NCBI RefSeq assembly: GCF_022627325.1
Contig: NZ_JAETZZ010000020.1
Location: forward strand, 1-58,934
DNA: 58,934 bases
Source: Pseudomonas putida
GTDB lineage: Bacteria; Pseudomonadota; Gammaproteobacteria; Pseudomonadales; Pseudomonadaceae
Direction of reading: 5' to 3'
In this document: positions 47,251 through 55,807 of the stretch, one piece after another
Position numbering within the stretch: position 1 is the stretch's first letter
How the letters are laid out: the number at the start of each line of letters is the position of its first letter
Made by a program: the position numbers and the translations under genes
The notes under the pieces: generated by a model
Seen by the model: only the letters and a program-made list of their open reading frames with translations
The model's database searches: none
Told to the model about the DNA's origin: nothing

Positions 47251-47891
47251 CGCGTACCGTAAACCACCATGGTCTTGCCCTTGACCTGGACCAGGCTGCG
47301 TTCCTCGAGGTCCTTGAGCACGCGGCCGACCATTTCCCGCGAGCAGCCGACGATACGGCCAATTTCCTGGCGGGTGATCTTGATTTGCATGCCGTCCGGG
47401 TGGGTCATGGCATCTGGCTGTTTGCACAGGTCCAGCAGGCAGCGGGCGACCCGGCCGGTAACATCGAAGAAGGCCAGGTCGCCGACCTTGCGTGTGGTGT
47501 TACGCAGGCGCTGGGCCATCTGGCTGCCGAGAGAGTAGAGAATCTCCGGGTCCTGGCGGGCCAGGTCGCGAAACTTGTCGTAACTGATCTCGGCGACTTC
47601 GCACTCTGTCTTGGCGCGCACCCAGGCGCTGCGCTGCTGATCGCTGCCGGCGGGTTCGAACAAACCCAGTTCGCCGAAGAAATCGCCACTGTTGAGGTAG
47701 GCGATGATCATCTCGTGGCCTTCGTCATCCTCAATGAGGATGGTGACCGAGCCTTTGATGATGAACGACAGCGTTTCGGCTCGGTCACCAGCACAGATGA
47801 TATTGCTCTTGGCGGTGTAGCGGCGGCGCTGGCAGTGCATCAGCAGCTTGTCGATGTTCTTGATCTTGGCGGGTAGGGCTGAGGCAACCAT
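47247..47891 (-). CDS. vfr: CRP-family cAMP-responsive regulator (Vfr)
   Basis: A 214-residue regulator, exactly the length of P. aeruginosa Vfr. The cyclic-nucleotide pocket contains SGDFFGELGLFE and ERSAWVRAKT-type sequence (QRSAWVRAK); the C-terminal helix-turn-helix is ITRQEIGRIVGCSREMVGRVL. ATG at 47891 (MVASALPAK) has AGGA 7 bases upstream; the longer frame to 47945 adds 18 atypical residues. In P. putida the orthologue is Crp, which binds cAMP very tightly and does not control sugar use as in E. coli. Confidence 0.95.
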   Translation of the reverse strand: MVASALPAKIKNIDKLLMHCQRRRYTAKSNIICAGDRAETLSFIIKGSVTILIEDDEGHEMIIAYLNSGDFFGELGLFEPAGSDQQRSAWVRAKTECEVAEISYDKFRDLARQDPEILYSLGSQMAQRLRNTTRKVGDLAFFDVTGRVARCLLDLCKQPDAMTHPDGMQIKITRQEIGRIVGCSREMVGRVLKDLEERSLVQVKGKTMVVYGTR

Positions 47892-47991
47892 CACGAAATC
47901 CTGTTCGATACGACCCATGGGCTCTGGTGGGGAGTTGGCTGACATGACGCGTCAGTCAATTGGCGCCAGCTTATCAGACACTGCAAGATGT

Positions 47992-48009
47992 TTCGGCACA
48001 AATGCCGAA
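47992..48009. promoter_or_regulatory. Inverted repeat in vfr/osmC-like control region
   Basis: TTCGGCA-CAAA-TGCCGAA, perfect 7-bp arms with a 4-base spacer, in the 192-base gap between the divergent vfr and osmC-like genes. It does not match the CRP/Vfr consensus (TGTGA-N6-TCACA). A possible vfr -10 (TGATAA on the minus strand) lies about 25 bases away, so the dyad would cover its -35 area. Confidence 0.5.
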
Positions 48010-48083
48010 CCTGTGGAGCTTTTCCGACAGCCACACAAGGCTTAAGCTGACACCCTTTTTGCTAGATCCAGGAGTACGGACAG

Positions 48084-48506
48084 ATGAAGGCACGCATCCA
48101 ATGGGCCGGTGAAGCGATGTTCCTTGGCGAATCGGGGAGCGGCCATGTGGTGGTGATGGACGGCCCGCCCGAGGCTGGGGGCCGCAACCTGGGCGTGCGC
48201 CCGATGGAAATGCTCCTGCTCGGCCTGGGTGGCTGCAGCAGCTTCGATGTAGTGAGCATCCTGAAGAAATCGCGCCAAGCGGTGGAAAGCTGCGAAGCCT
48301 TCCTTGAAGCCGAGCGCGCCAGCGAAGATCCGAAGGTGTTTACCAAGATACACATGAACTTCGTGGTCAAAGGGCGTGGGCTGAAAGAGGCTCAGGTCAA
48401 GCGTGCGGTGGAGCTGTCGGCGGAGAAATATTGCTCGGCGTCGATCATGCTGGAGCGGGCGGGTGTGGAAATCACCCACGGTTACGAGATCGTTGAGCTG
48501 GGGTAA
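48084..48506 (+). CDS. OsmC family protein
   Basis: A 140-residue protein of the OsmC/Ohr/YhfA superfamily. RPMEMLLLGLGGCSSFDVV with Cys61-region and a second Cys in EKYCSASIMLER give the two reactive thiols of peroxide-reducing relatives. Sequence looks closest to the YhfA-like subgroup, usually found next to crp/vfr. Substrate unknown. Preceded by AGGAG 10 bases before the ATG. Confidence 0.9.
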   Translation: MKARIQWAGEAMFLGESGSGHVVVMDGPPEAGGRNLGVRPMEMLLLGLGGCSSFDVVSILKKSRQAVESCEAFLEAERASEDPKVFTKIHMNFVVKGRGLKEAQVKRAVELSAEKYCSASIMLERAGVEITHGYEIVELG

Positions 48507-48513
48507 GACTTCA

Positions 48514-48530
48514 GGGCCGCAAGGCGGCCC
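48514..48530. terminator. Hairpin between convergent osmC-like and DUF2157 genes
   Basis: GGGCCGC-AAG-GCGGCCC, a 7-bp perfect stem 8 bases after the osmC-like stop and 10 bases before the end of the DUF2157 gene. Probably a bidirectional end signal; no T-run. Confidence 0.6.
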
Positions 48531-48539
48531 CGACGGCCA

Positions 48540-49580
48540 TCAATTGCGCAACGCTGGGAGAGCCACCACCAGCCAACGGGGCACGCAACGCCTCAATGAC
48601 TGGCTGAGGTGCTCCCGGCGCTTTTGATAACCCAGCCCCAGGGCGATGACCCCGAGCCCGATCAAGGTCAGCACCACAGGGAACAGCAGCGAATCGGCAA
48701 ACACCTCGTACGACAGATAACCCAGGTAAGCAGCCACCCCCAGGGCCCCGAAGACCATGAACACTGGCCGGCGCAGCAGCACCGCCATGGCCATCAGCCC
48801 CAGGTTGATCAAGCAGTACAATGCCTTACCCAGCTCGCTGTCGCTTTCGACCAGCGTCAGCCCACCCCAGAACGCTGCCAGCCCGGCCAGGTAACCCCAG
48901 TGGGCGTAATCCTCACGCGTGCGCCCGTCGACCACCAGAAACACCAGCAGCAGCCCAAGCCCGAACCACAGCGAAACCGTGCGCCGCTGTTCCCAGCTGA
49001 ACGGTGAGCCGAACACCCACTCGCTTAGGTCCATCGACATGAACCACAAGGCCACGGCAATCGGCATGACGATAAACGGGTAGGGGATCAGGCGCAGCAT
49101 CAGCAAACCGGCGACTACCGTGGCCGCCTCCATCATCAGCCAGCCGCCCTGCACATAGGTGTAGTACTGGTGATAGTCCGTTTGCCGATCGTCCAATGGC
49201 CACCAGCCGGCCAGGCGTTCGATGGCAAAGACTGCCAAGGGCACGATGCTTACCGCGACCGCCGCCAAGACGCCAGAGGCGATAGGTTGCTGGCGTTTTT
49301 GCAGGGTGAGGGCGAACAGGGTGAGAAGGCCGATGTAAAGGATGGCGATGGCCAGCAGCGCCCAATCACCGATTCGCATCCAGGCCTCGGTCAGCAGCCA
49401 GCCCATCGCCCCCATGATCAGTAGGGCGCCGAAGTAGAAGGCGACGTGCGCCAGCTGCAAGCTGCCACGAGTTACCGGCTGCTGGTGCAGGAAGTCCAGC
49501 AGAGCCTTGTCCTGGCCCGGCTGGAGAATGCCTGCTTGTACGGCGCGCGCCAGGTCCTTGGCGTCGATACGGTCCGTCAT
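48540..49580 (-). CDS. DUF2157 multi-helix membrane protein
   Basis: A 346-residue inner-membrane protein with a short cytoplasmic N-terminus (DAKDLARAVQAGILQPGQ, a DUF2157 signature) followed by about ten hydrophobic helices and a basic tail (YQKRREHL). Function unknown. It ends head-on with the osmC-like gene and starts 10 bases after coq7, so coq7 and this gene may be co-transcribed. Confidence 0.8.
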   Translation of the reverse strand: MTDRIDAKDLARAVQAGILQPGQDKALLDFLHQQPVTRGSLQLAHVAFYFGALLIMGAMGWLLTEAWMRIGDWALLAIAILYIGLLTLFALTLQKRQQPIASGVLAAVAVSIVPLAVFAIERLAGWWPLDDRQTDYHQYYTYVQGGWLMMEAATVVAGLLMLRLIPYPFIVMPIAVALWFMSMDLSEWVFGSPFSWEQRRTVSLWFGLGLLLVFLVVDGRTREDYAHWGYLAGLAAFWGGLTLVESDSELGKALYCLINLGLMAMAVLLRRPVFMVFGALGVAAYLGYLSYEVFADSLLFPVVLTLIGLGVIALGLGYQKRREHLSQSLRRCVPRWLVVALPALRN

Positions 49581-49590
49581 TGGCGTGCCC

Positions 49591-50238
49591 TTAGATGCGG
49601 TAAGTGCTCTTGGTCATGACCTTGGCCAGCATGCTCATGCCGAAGCGTACCGGCGCGGGGAAGCGATAGCCACCTGCTTCAAGGGCCGAATCGGCGTGCT
49701 GCTCTTCGTCGACGCGCATCTGCTCGAGAATGGCACGGGACTTTTCGTCCTCATGGGGGATCTGCTCCAGGTGTTCGTCGAGGTGTTTGCACACCTGATG
49801 CTCGGTGGCGGCGACGAAGCCCAGGCTGACCTTGTCGCTGACCATGCCGGCGAGCGCGCCGATGCCGAACGACATGCCGTAGAACAATGGATTGAGCACG
49901 CTGGGGTGGCTGCCCAGCTGACGGATGCGCTGTTCGCACCAGGCCAGGTGGTCAATTTCTTCCTCGGCCGCATGTTCCATCGCCTTGCGCACCTGAGGCA
50001 GTTTGGCGGTCAGGGCCTGGCCTTGGTACAGCGCCTGGGCGCAGACCTCTCCGGTATGGTTGATGCGCATGAGCCCGGCAATGTGGCGAGTCTGGCTTTC
50101 GTCGAGTTCGACGTCCGGCTGGACAATGGCCGGGGACGGCCGGGAGGGTTGGCCGCTGAAGGGCAGCAAGGTGCGCATGGCGGTATCGGCCTGCAGCAAC
50201 AAGCGGTCGAGCGGCGAGTAGTGACGTTCGGTAGCCAT
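49591..50238 (-). CDS. coq7: Demethoxyubiquinone hydroxylase
   Basis: A 215-residue di-iron monooxygenase of ubiquinone synthesis (the role that UbiF has in E. coli). Iron ligands are in NHTGEVCAQ, EEIDHLAWCE and DEEQHAD. The N-terminal 40 residues are variable. GGAGGTGCCCG lies before the ATG. Confidence 0.95.
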   Translation of the reverse strand: MATERHYSPLDRLLLQADTAMRTLLPFSGQPSRPSPAIVQPDVELDESQTRHIAGLMRINHTGEVCAQALYQGQALTAKLPQVRKAMEHAAEEEIDHLAWCEQRIRQLGSHPSVLNPLFYGMSFGIGALAGMVSDKVSLGFVAATEHQVCKHLDEHLEQIPHEDEKSRAILEQMRVDEEQHADSALEAGGYRFPAPVRFGMSMLAKVMTKSTYRI

Positions 50239-50304
50239 CGGGCACCTCCGCTGAAGTGATGCCCGACAGTTTACCTCAATCGCCCGGGGTGGGCTTGCCT
50301 TGGG

Positions 50305-50643
50305 TCAGCCCGGTGGCCAGTGCATCTGGCGCTGGCCGAGCACATGCATGTGGATGTGGTAGACGGTCTGGCCACCTTGCTCGTTGCAGTTCATGACCAC
50401 GCGGAAGCCATCCTCGCAACCCAGTTCCTTGGCCAGGCGCTGGGCGGTGAACAGGATGTGGCCAGCCAGGCCCTTGTCCTCTTCGGTCAGGTCATTGAGC
50501 GTACGGATGTGTTTTTTCGGGATGACCAGAAAATGCACCGGCGCCTGGGGCGCGATGTCGTGGAACGCCAGAACCTGGTCGTCCTCGTAGATGATCTTCG
50601 CCGGGATTTCCCGGTTGATGATCTTGATGAATAAATCGTCCAC
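50305..50643 (-). CDS. HIT family nucleotide-binding protein
   Basis: A 112-residue HIT-domain protein (HinT type), probably hydrolysing AMP-lysine-like or adenosine phosphoramidate substrates. The defining HIHMHVLG triad is present, with IIYEDDQVLAFHD upstream. The start is GTG (VDDLFIKI) with GGAG 8 bases upstream; the much longer frame to 51192 runs antisense to nothing useful and overlaps the SDR gene. Full length for the family. Confidence 0.93.
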   Translation of the reverse strand: MDDLFIKIINREIPAKIIYEDDQVLAFHDIAPQAPVHFLVIPKKHIRTLNDLTEEDKGLAGHILFTAQRLAKELGCEDGFRVVMNCNEQGGQTVYHIHMHVLGQRQMHWPPG

Positions 50644-50708
50644 AGCACTTGCTCCATGGTGAGGGTCCTGGCCGAGTGTACTTAGCCAGGCGCCGCTCGC
50701 CCAGTGGG

Positions 50709-51491
50709 CTATTCCATTCCGACCGGGCAGTAACGGCGGTGGATGAAGCCTGCAAGCTTGCGCGACAACCAGCGGGGCAACAGACGTGGGGCGAATGCCA
50801 GCCAGCGGTTGCGGCGAACCGGCATGATCAGCGCCCGGTTCTTCGCCAGTGCGCGCACGGTGTACAGCGCTACTTCTTCGGGGCTGAGGCAGCGGCTGCT
50901 GCCTTCTAGCCTGGGAATAGGCCGGCGCGAAGAGCGCACAGGCCCGGGGCAAAGCACTGAAACCTTGATGCCTGTGGGCTTGAGCTCTTCGCGCAGGGCT
51001 TCGGTGAAATGCATCACATAGGCCTTGCTGGCGGCATAGGTGGCCATCCAGGGGCCTGGCGCTATGGCGGCCAGGCCGGCGACGTTGAGGATCTGCCCAC
51101 CACCCTGTACTGCCATGAGGTTGCCGATGGCGTGGCACAGGCGGCTCATGGCGAGAATGTTCACCTCCAGCAGGTCTTGCTCGTCTGCCCATTCGTGGGC
51201 GAGAAACGGGCCATAGGTACGCTGGCCGGCGCAGTTGACCAACAGGTCGATGCGCCGCTCGCCCTCTTCCAGTTCGAGTACGAAACCGGACAGGCGCAGT
51301 GGCTGGCTGAGGTCGCAGGCGCGTAGCAGCACTTCGACGCCGAAGCGCTGGGTCAGCTCTATGGCAACCGGTTCAAGGGTTTCGCGATTGCGTGCCACCA
51401 GGATCAGATTGCGCCCGCGCCGCGCCAGCGCTTCCGCCAGGGCCAAGCCCAGGCCGCTGGAAGCACCAGTGATCATGGCGTAACGGGTCAT
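50709..51491 (-). CDS. Short-chain dehydrogenase/reductase lacking catalytic Ser
   Basis: A 260-residue Rossmann-fold protein. NAD(P) motif TGASSGLG (residues 8-15), NCAG and YAASK (Tyr-x3-Lys) are present. The usual catalytic Ser, 13 residues before that Tyr, is Gly: NVAG replaces the common NVSS. It may therefore be a weak enzyme or bind substrate differently. C-terminal residues 225-255 are basic and may be membrane-associated. Substrate unknown. Confidence 0.85.
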   Translation of the reverse strand: MTRYAMITGASSGLGLALAEALARRGRNLILVARNRETLEPVAIELTQRFGVEVLLRACDLSQPLRLSGFVLELEEGERRIDLLVNCAGQRTYGPFLAHEWADEQDLLEVNILAMSRLCHAIGNLMAVQGGGQILNVAGLAAIAPGPWMATYAASKAYVMHFTEALREELKPTGIKVSVLCPGPVRSSRRPIPRLEGSSRCLSPEEVALYTVRALAKNRALIMPVRRNRWLAFAPRLLPRWLSRKLAGFIHRRYCPVGME

Positions 51492-51561
51492 GCAAGGCTC
51501 CTGAGGGCTAGAGAGGGCGCCTAGTGTACAGCGTGGCCAGGCCAGGTGTTGCCTTTTGCTG

Positions 51562-52515
51562 CTAGGCCTTGGCGCGTAACGCCTGGCTGCGCTCCAGGGC
51601 TGCTTTGTATTCGCCGTGCAGGCGTTCGATCAGTGCGGCGGCGCCGGGCAGGTCATGGATATCTCCGACGCCTTGCCCGGCAGACCATACTGTCTTCCAG
51701 GCCTTGGCTTCATCATCGATTGGCTTGAGTTTGCCCTGCTCCTGGCCGGCCTTCAGTGCGGCCATGTCGTACCCGGCCTGTTCGAGGCTCTGACGCAAAA
51801 AACTGGCTGGTATGCCGGACACCGCTGGGGTATGGACGATGTCCGCTGCATGCGCGCCGAGCAGCATCTGTTTATAGGCCTCTTGGGCTTGGCTCTCCCG
51901 GGTAGCGATGAAGCGAGTACCCATGTAGGCCAGGTCTGCGCCAAGCAACTGGGCAGCGAGTATTTCATGGCCGTGGTTGATGCAGCCGGCCAATAGCAGT
52001 GTCTTGTCGAAAAACTGGCGGATTTCGGCCACAAGGGCGAACGGGCTCCAGGTGCCCGCATGCCCGCCTGCACCTGCCGCCACTGCGATAAGGCCATCGA
52101 CGCCGGCCTGTTCAGCTTTTTCAGCGTGACGCCGGGTGGTCACATCATGGAACACCAGGCCGCCATAGCCGTGTACGGCATCCACGACTTCCTTCACCGC
52201 GCCCAGACTGGTGATGACTATAGGCACCTGATGCTCGACACACAGGGCTAGGTCAGCCTGCAGGCGCGGGTTGGATGGGTGGACGATCAGATTCACCGCA
52301 TAAGGGGCTGGCGTTTGCAGCTGCCCAAGGCCTGCTTCGATCTCCTCGAGCCAGCCTTTGAAGCCGGCACTGTCGCGCTGGTTCAAAGCCGGAAAGCTGC
52401 CGACCACGCCATTGCCGCAGCAGGCCAGGACTAGCTGGGGATTGGAGATCAGGAACATCGGCGCCACCACCACGGGCAAGCGCAGGCGTTGTTCGAGCGA
52501 AGCAGGCAGGGACAT
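51562..52515 (-). CDS. Nitronate monooxygenase-like flavoprotein
   Basis: A 317-residue FMN-dependent TIM-barrel protein of the NPD/nitronate monooxygenase family. VVVAPMFLISNPQLV at the start, AVAAGAGGHAGT (the GGHxG FMN loop) and LGADLAYMGTRFIAT are visible. Such enzymes detoxify propionate-3-nitronate, but members differ in substrate. Starts 30 bases after hemJ; likely same transcript. Confidence 0.88.
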   Translation of the reverse strand: MSLPASLEQRLRLPVVVAPMFLISNPQLVLACCGNGVVGSFPALNQRDSAGFKGWLEEIEAGLGQLQTPAPYAVNLIVHPSNPRLQADLALCVEHQVPIVITSLGAVKEVVDAVHGYGGLVFHDVTTRRHAEKAEQAGVDGLIAVAAGAGGHAGTWSPFALVAEIRQFFDKTLLLAGCINHGHEILAAQLLGADLAYMGTRFIATRESQAQEAYKQMLLGAHAADIVHTPAVSGIPASFLRQSLEQAGYDMAALKAGQEQGKLKPIDDEAKAWKTVWSAGQGVGDIHDLPGAAALIERLHGEYKAALERSQALRAKA

Positions 52516-52545
52516 GGGCGAAGCTCCTGAACAGTGCGTTCAACG

Positions 52546-52971
52546 TCAGAACGGTTTGACCACCACAAGGATCACGATGCCCAGCAGGAACAGCACGGGT
52601 ACTTCGTTGAACCAGCGGTAGTAAACGTGGCTGCGCGTGTTGGCGCCGTTGGCAAAGCGTTTGCGTTGGGCGCCGCACATGTGATGGTAGCCGGTGAGCA
52701 GAATTACCAGTGTCAATTTGGCGTGCAGCCAGCCTTGGCTCAGCCAGCCCGGTGTGAGATAGAGCATCCAGGCGCCGAACACGTAGGTGGCAATCATCGC
52801 CGGGTTCATTATGCCGCGGTACAGCTTGCGCTCCATGGTAACGAAGCGGTCCCGGCTGATGCTGTCCTGGCTTTGGGCGTGGTAGACGAACAGCCGGGGC
52901 AGATAGAACAGGCCGGCGAACCAGCAGACCACGCTGACGATGTGCAGCGCTTTTATCCATAGGTAAAGCAT
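52546..52971 (-). CDS. hemJ: Protoporphyrinogen IX oxidase HemJ
   Basis: A 141-residue inner-membrane protein with four helices. KALHIVSVVCWFAGLFYLPR contains the conserved His9 area, and RLFVYH, GYHHM and KLTLV match the HemJ (UPF0093) pattern. It catalyses the penultimate step of heme synthesis in bacteria without HemG or HemY. Transcribed away from argC. Confidence 0.9.
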   Translation of the reverse strand: MLYLWIKALHIVSVVCWFAGLFYLPRLFVYHAQSQDSISRDRFVTMERKLYRGIMNPAMIATYVFGAWMLYLTPGWLSQGWLHAKLTLVILLTGYHHMCGAQRKRFANGANTRSHVYYRWFNEVPVLFLLGIVILVVVKPF

Positions 52972-53113
52972 GGAGAGAGTTCCTTCAGGTATTCACGGTC
53001 GTCAGATAGTAGAGGCCAAGCGCCCGAAGGGTCACCCGAAGAGTTGTTACAGGCGCCTTGCGCCCCTATCATCGTGCGCTTTCCAGACGGCTCGTTGATA
53101 AGGGGCAAGCGTT

Positions 53114-54148
53114 ATGATCAAGGTCGGTATCGTCGGCGGCACGGGTTACACCGGCGTCGAACTGTTGCGTCTGCTGGCACAGCATCCACAGGCCGAAGTG
53201 GCGGTCATCACTTCGCGTTCCGAGGCGGGCGTAGCGGTCGCCGACATGTATCCGAACCTGCGCGGCCACTATGACGGCCTGGCTTTCAGTGTGCCGGACA
53301 GCAAGGCCCTGTCAGCCTGCGACGTGGTCTTCTTCGCCACCCCGCACGGTGTCGCGCACGCCCTGGCCGGCGAGTTGCTGGCTGCCGGAACCAAGGTCAT
53401 TGACCTGTCCGCCGACTTCCGCCTGCAGGACGCTGCCGAGTGGGCGAAATGGTACGGTCAGCCGCACGGCGCGCCGGAGTTGCTCAAGGATGCGGTTTAC
53501 GGCCTGCCTGAAGTCAATCGTGAGAAAATTCGCCAGGCGCGCCTGATCGCTGTGCCGGGCTGCTACCCGACCGCTACCCAGTTGGGCTTCCTGCCACTGC
53601 TCGAAGCAGGTCTGGCCGACCCGTCGCGCCTGATCGCCGATTGCAAGTCGGGTGTCAGTGGCGCCGGCCGTGGTGCCGCCGTGGGGTCGCTGTTCTGTGA
53701 GGCTGGCGAGAGCATGAAGGCCTACGCGGTCAAGGGCCACCGTCACCTGCCGGAAATCAGCCAAGGCCTGCGCCTGGCTGCGGGCACGGATATTGGTCTT
53801 ACCTTCGTGCCGCATCTGACCCCGATGATCCGCGGCATTCACTCGACCCTGTACGCGACGGTTGCCGATAAGTCGGTCGACCTGCAGGCACTGTTCGAGA
53901 AGCGCTACGCAGACGAGCCGTTCGTCGACGTGATGCCAGCGGGCAGTCACCCGGAAACCCGTAGCGTTCGCGGTGCCAACGTATGCCGTATTGCGGTTCA
54001 TCGCCCGCAAGGTGGTGACCTTGTGGTCGTGCTGTCGGTCATCGACAACCTGGTCAAGGGCGCATCAGGCCAGGCGGTGCAGAACCTGAACATACTGTTT
54101 GGCCTGGACGAGCGCATGGGCCTGTCCCATGCCGGCCTGCTGCCCTGA
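53114..54148 (+). CDS. argC: N-acetyl-gamma-glutamyl-phosphate reductase
   Basis: A 344-residue NADPH-dependent enzyme, third step of arginine synthesis. GIVGGTGYTGVELLRLL binds the nucleotide; the catalytic Cys150 is in VPGCYPTATQ; GHRHLPEI is the second active-site motif. AAGGGG precedes the ATG by 9 bases. Transcribed divergently from hemJ. Confidence 0.98.
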   Translation: MIKVGIVGGTGYTGVELLRLLAQHPQAEVAVITSRSEAGVAVADMYPNLRGHYDGLAFSVPDSKALSACDVVFFATPHGVAHALAGELLAAGTKVIDLSADFRLQDAAEWAKWYGQPHGAPELLKDAVYGLPEVNREKIRQARLIAVPGCYPTATQLGFLPLLEAGLADPSRLIADCKSGVSGAGRGAAVGSLFCEAGESMKAYAVKGHRHLPEISQGLRLAAGTDIGLTFVPHLTPMIRGIHSTLYATVADKSVDLQALFEKRYADEPFVDVMPAGSHPETRSVRGANVCRIAVHRPQGGDLVVVLSVIDNLVKGASGQAVQNLNILFGLDERMGLSHAGLLP

Positions 54149-54165
54149 CACCGCCGGCAAGGCAC

Positions 54166-54217
54166 AAGCTGCAAGTGAGCGTACTGCGTTCAGCTTGTAG
54201 CTTGTCACTTGCGGCTT
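54166..54217. repeat. Long imperfect inverted repeat after argC
   Basis: AAGCTGCAAGTGA (54166-54178) pairs with TCACTTGCGGCTT (54205-54217) with a single mismatch and a 26-base loop that itself contains CAGCTTGTAGCTTG. Same AAGCTGCAAG vocabulary as the prkA-yeaH gap. It could act as terminator for argC or be a dispersed repeat. Confidence 0.65.
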
Positions 54218-54225
54218 ACGAATTG

Positions 54226-54255
54226 TTGACCGATTTTCTCGGAGAAGCGGATAAT
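54226..54255 (+). promoter_or_regulatory. erpA promoter
   Basis: TTGACC, 18 bases, GATAAT: a good sigma-70 pair 47 bases upstream of the erpA ATG. Its position rules out the earlier in-frame ATG at 54254, which overlaps the -10. Confidence 0.65.
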
Positions 54256-54301
54256 GCGCGTCATCGAGTTTTATGGCGGCTACTGCGCCGGGAGAATCAA
54301 C

Positions 54302-54652
54302 ATGAGCGTCGAAACCTTCACCCCCACGGCTTTGGAATTCACTCACGGCGCCGCGCAAAAGGTGAAGACTCTGGTTTGCGAGGAAGGCAATGATCGTCTG
54401 AAACTGCGGGTTTTCGTGACCGGTGGCGGCTGCTCGGGTTTCCAGTACGGCTTCACCTTCGATGAAGATGTGGCCGAAGATGACACCATCGTCGAGCGCG
54501 AAGGTGTATCCCTGGTGGTAGATCCCATGAGCTTCCAGTATCTGGCGGGCGCGGAGGTGGATTACCAGGAAGGTCTTGAGGGTTCGCGCTTCGTGATCAA
54601 GAACCCGAATGCCGCTACCACCTGTGGCTGTGGATCTTCCTTCTCGATCTGA
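54302..54652 (+). CDS. erpA: A-type iron-sulfur cluster carrier
   Basis: A 116-residue A-type carrier that passes Fe-S clusters to targets such as IspG/IspH. The three Cys ligands are Cys44 (GGGCSGFQYGF) and Cys108/Cys110 (TTCGCGSSFSI). GGAGAA lies 6 bases before the ATG. Monocistronic between its own promoter and a strong terminator. Confidence 0.95.
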   Translation: MSVETFTPTALEFTHGAAQKVKTLVCEEGNDRLKLRVFVTGGGCSGFQYGFTFDEDVAEDDTIVEREGVSLVVDPMSFQYLAGAEVDYQEGLEGSRFVIKNPNAATTCGCGSSFSI

Positions 54653-54669
54653 AGCCCGGTAGTACAACA

Positions 54670-54697
54670 AACGCCGCGCATTCGCGCGGCGTTTTCG
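54670..54697. terminator. Bidirectional terminator erpA/anmK
   Basis: AACGCCGCGC-ATTC-GCGCGGCGTT, a 10-bp perfect stem, then TTCGTT on the plus strand; the minus strand has TTTGTTGT. It can end both erpA and anmK. Confidence 0.85.
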
Positions 54698-54712
54698 TTG
54701 GCGGTTGCAAGG

Positions 54713-55804
54713 TCAGGCTGGGTAGATCGCGCCCAGCACCCGGAGCCCCTTCGCTGCCGTAACGCTGGGGCGGTTGGCAGCGATGCCTTCCAGGCAGCAA
54801 TGCGCCAGCCAGGCAAATGCCATACCCTCGACCCAGTCTGGGTCTACGCCATATGCCTGGGTGCTGGTGACCCGGGTATCGGGTAGCAGCGCGTCAAGGC
54901 GAGCCATCAATGCACCGTTGCGTGCACCGCCTCCACAGACAAGCAGTGCTTCTGTGCCTTGCTGTGCATTACGCAAGGACTCAGTGATGGTTCGCGCCGT
55001 CAGTTCAAGCAGTGTGGCCTGGACATCCTCGTCGCGATAATGCGGCATACGAGCGAGATGGCCATCCAGCCAGACCATGTTGAACACTTCGCGGCCTGTA
55101 CTCTTCGGCCCGCTGCCGACGAAGAAAGGATCACTCAGCAACGCGTTCAGCAAATCGGTCTGGGCCACGCCACTGGCCGCCCAGGCGCCGTCGGCGTCAT
55201 AAGCCTGACCGCGCTTACGCTCGATCCAGGCATCCAGCAGGACATTGCCGGGGCCACAGTCGAAGCCGTGGACCGGCTTGTCGTGCTCGATCAGGCTGAG
55301 GTTGCTGAAGCCGCCCACGTTGAGCACTGCCAGCCGCTGGCCAAGATGGGCGAACAGGGTTTCATGAAACGCAGGCACCAGAGGCGCGCCTTGGCCGCCA
55401 GCCGCCACATCGCGCCGGCGGAAATCGGCTACCACTGCGATCCCGGTGAGCTCGGCAAGCAATGCCGGGTTGCCGATCTGCACAGTAAAACCCCGGGCAG
55501 GCTCGTGGCGGATGGTCTGGCCATGGCTGCCGATGGCGCGGATGGCGGCAGGCTGCAGCCCCTGCTTTTTCAGCAACTGCTGTATGCCTTCTGCGGCCAG
55601 GCTGGCCCAGTGGTTTTCCGCCAATGCTGCACGTGCGATTTCGTCAGGGCCGCTGGCGCAAAGGGCAAGCAGTTGCTGACGCAGCTCGGCGGGCATCGGC
55701 AGGTAATGGGTGGCGAGCAGCTCCAGCCGCTCGCCTTGTTCGATCAGGGCAATGTCCAGCCCGTCGAGGCTGGTGCCAGACATTACTCCCAGGTAGAGCG
55801 CCAT
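54713..55804 (-). CDS. anmK: 1,6-anhydro-N-acetylmuramic acid kinase
   Basis: A 363-residue kinase that opens and phosphorylates anhydroMurNAc released by peptidoglycan recycling. GVMSGTSLDGLDIA at the N-terminus and DCGPGNVLLDAW, NVGGFSN are ASKHA motifs. It complements the amgK-murU pair in this window. Starts 3 bases after the M23 peptidase stop, so the two cell-wall genes are probably one transcript. Confidence 0.96.
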   Translation of the reverse strand: MALYLGVMSGTSLDGLDIALIEQGERLELLATHYLPMPAELRQQLLALCASGPDEIARAALAENHWASLAAEGIQQLLKKQGLQPAAIRAIGSHGQTIRHEPARGFTVQIGNPALLAELTGIAVVADFRRRDVAAGGQGAPLVPAFHETLFAHLGQRLAVLNVGGFSNLSLIEHDKPVHGFDCGPGNVLLDAWIERKRGQAYDADGAWAASGVAQTDLLNALLSDPFFVGSGPKSTGREVFNMVWLDGHLARMPHYRDEDVQATLLELTARTITESLRNAQQGTEALLVCGGGARNGALMARLDALLPDTRVTSTQAYGVDPDWVEGMAFAWLAHCCLEGIAANRPSVTAAKGLRVLGAIYPA

Positions 55805-55807
55805 GGA

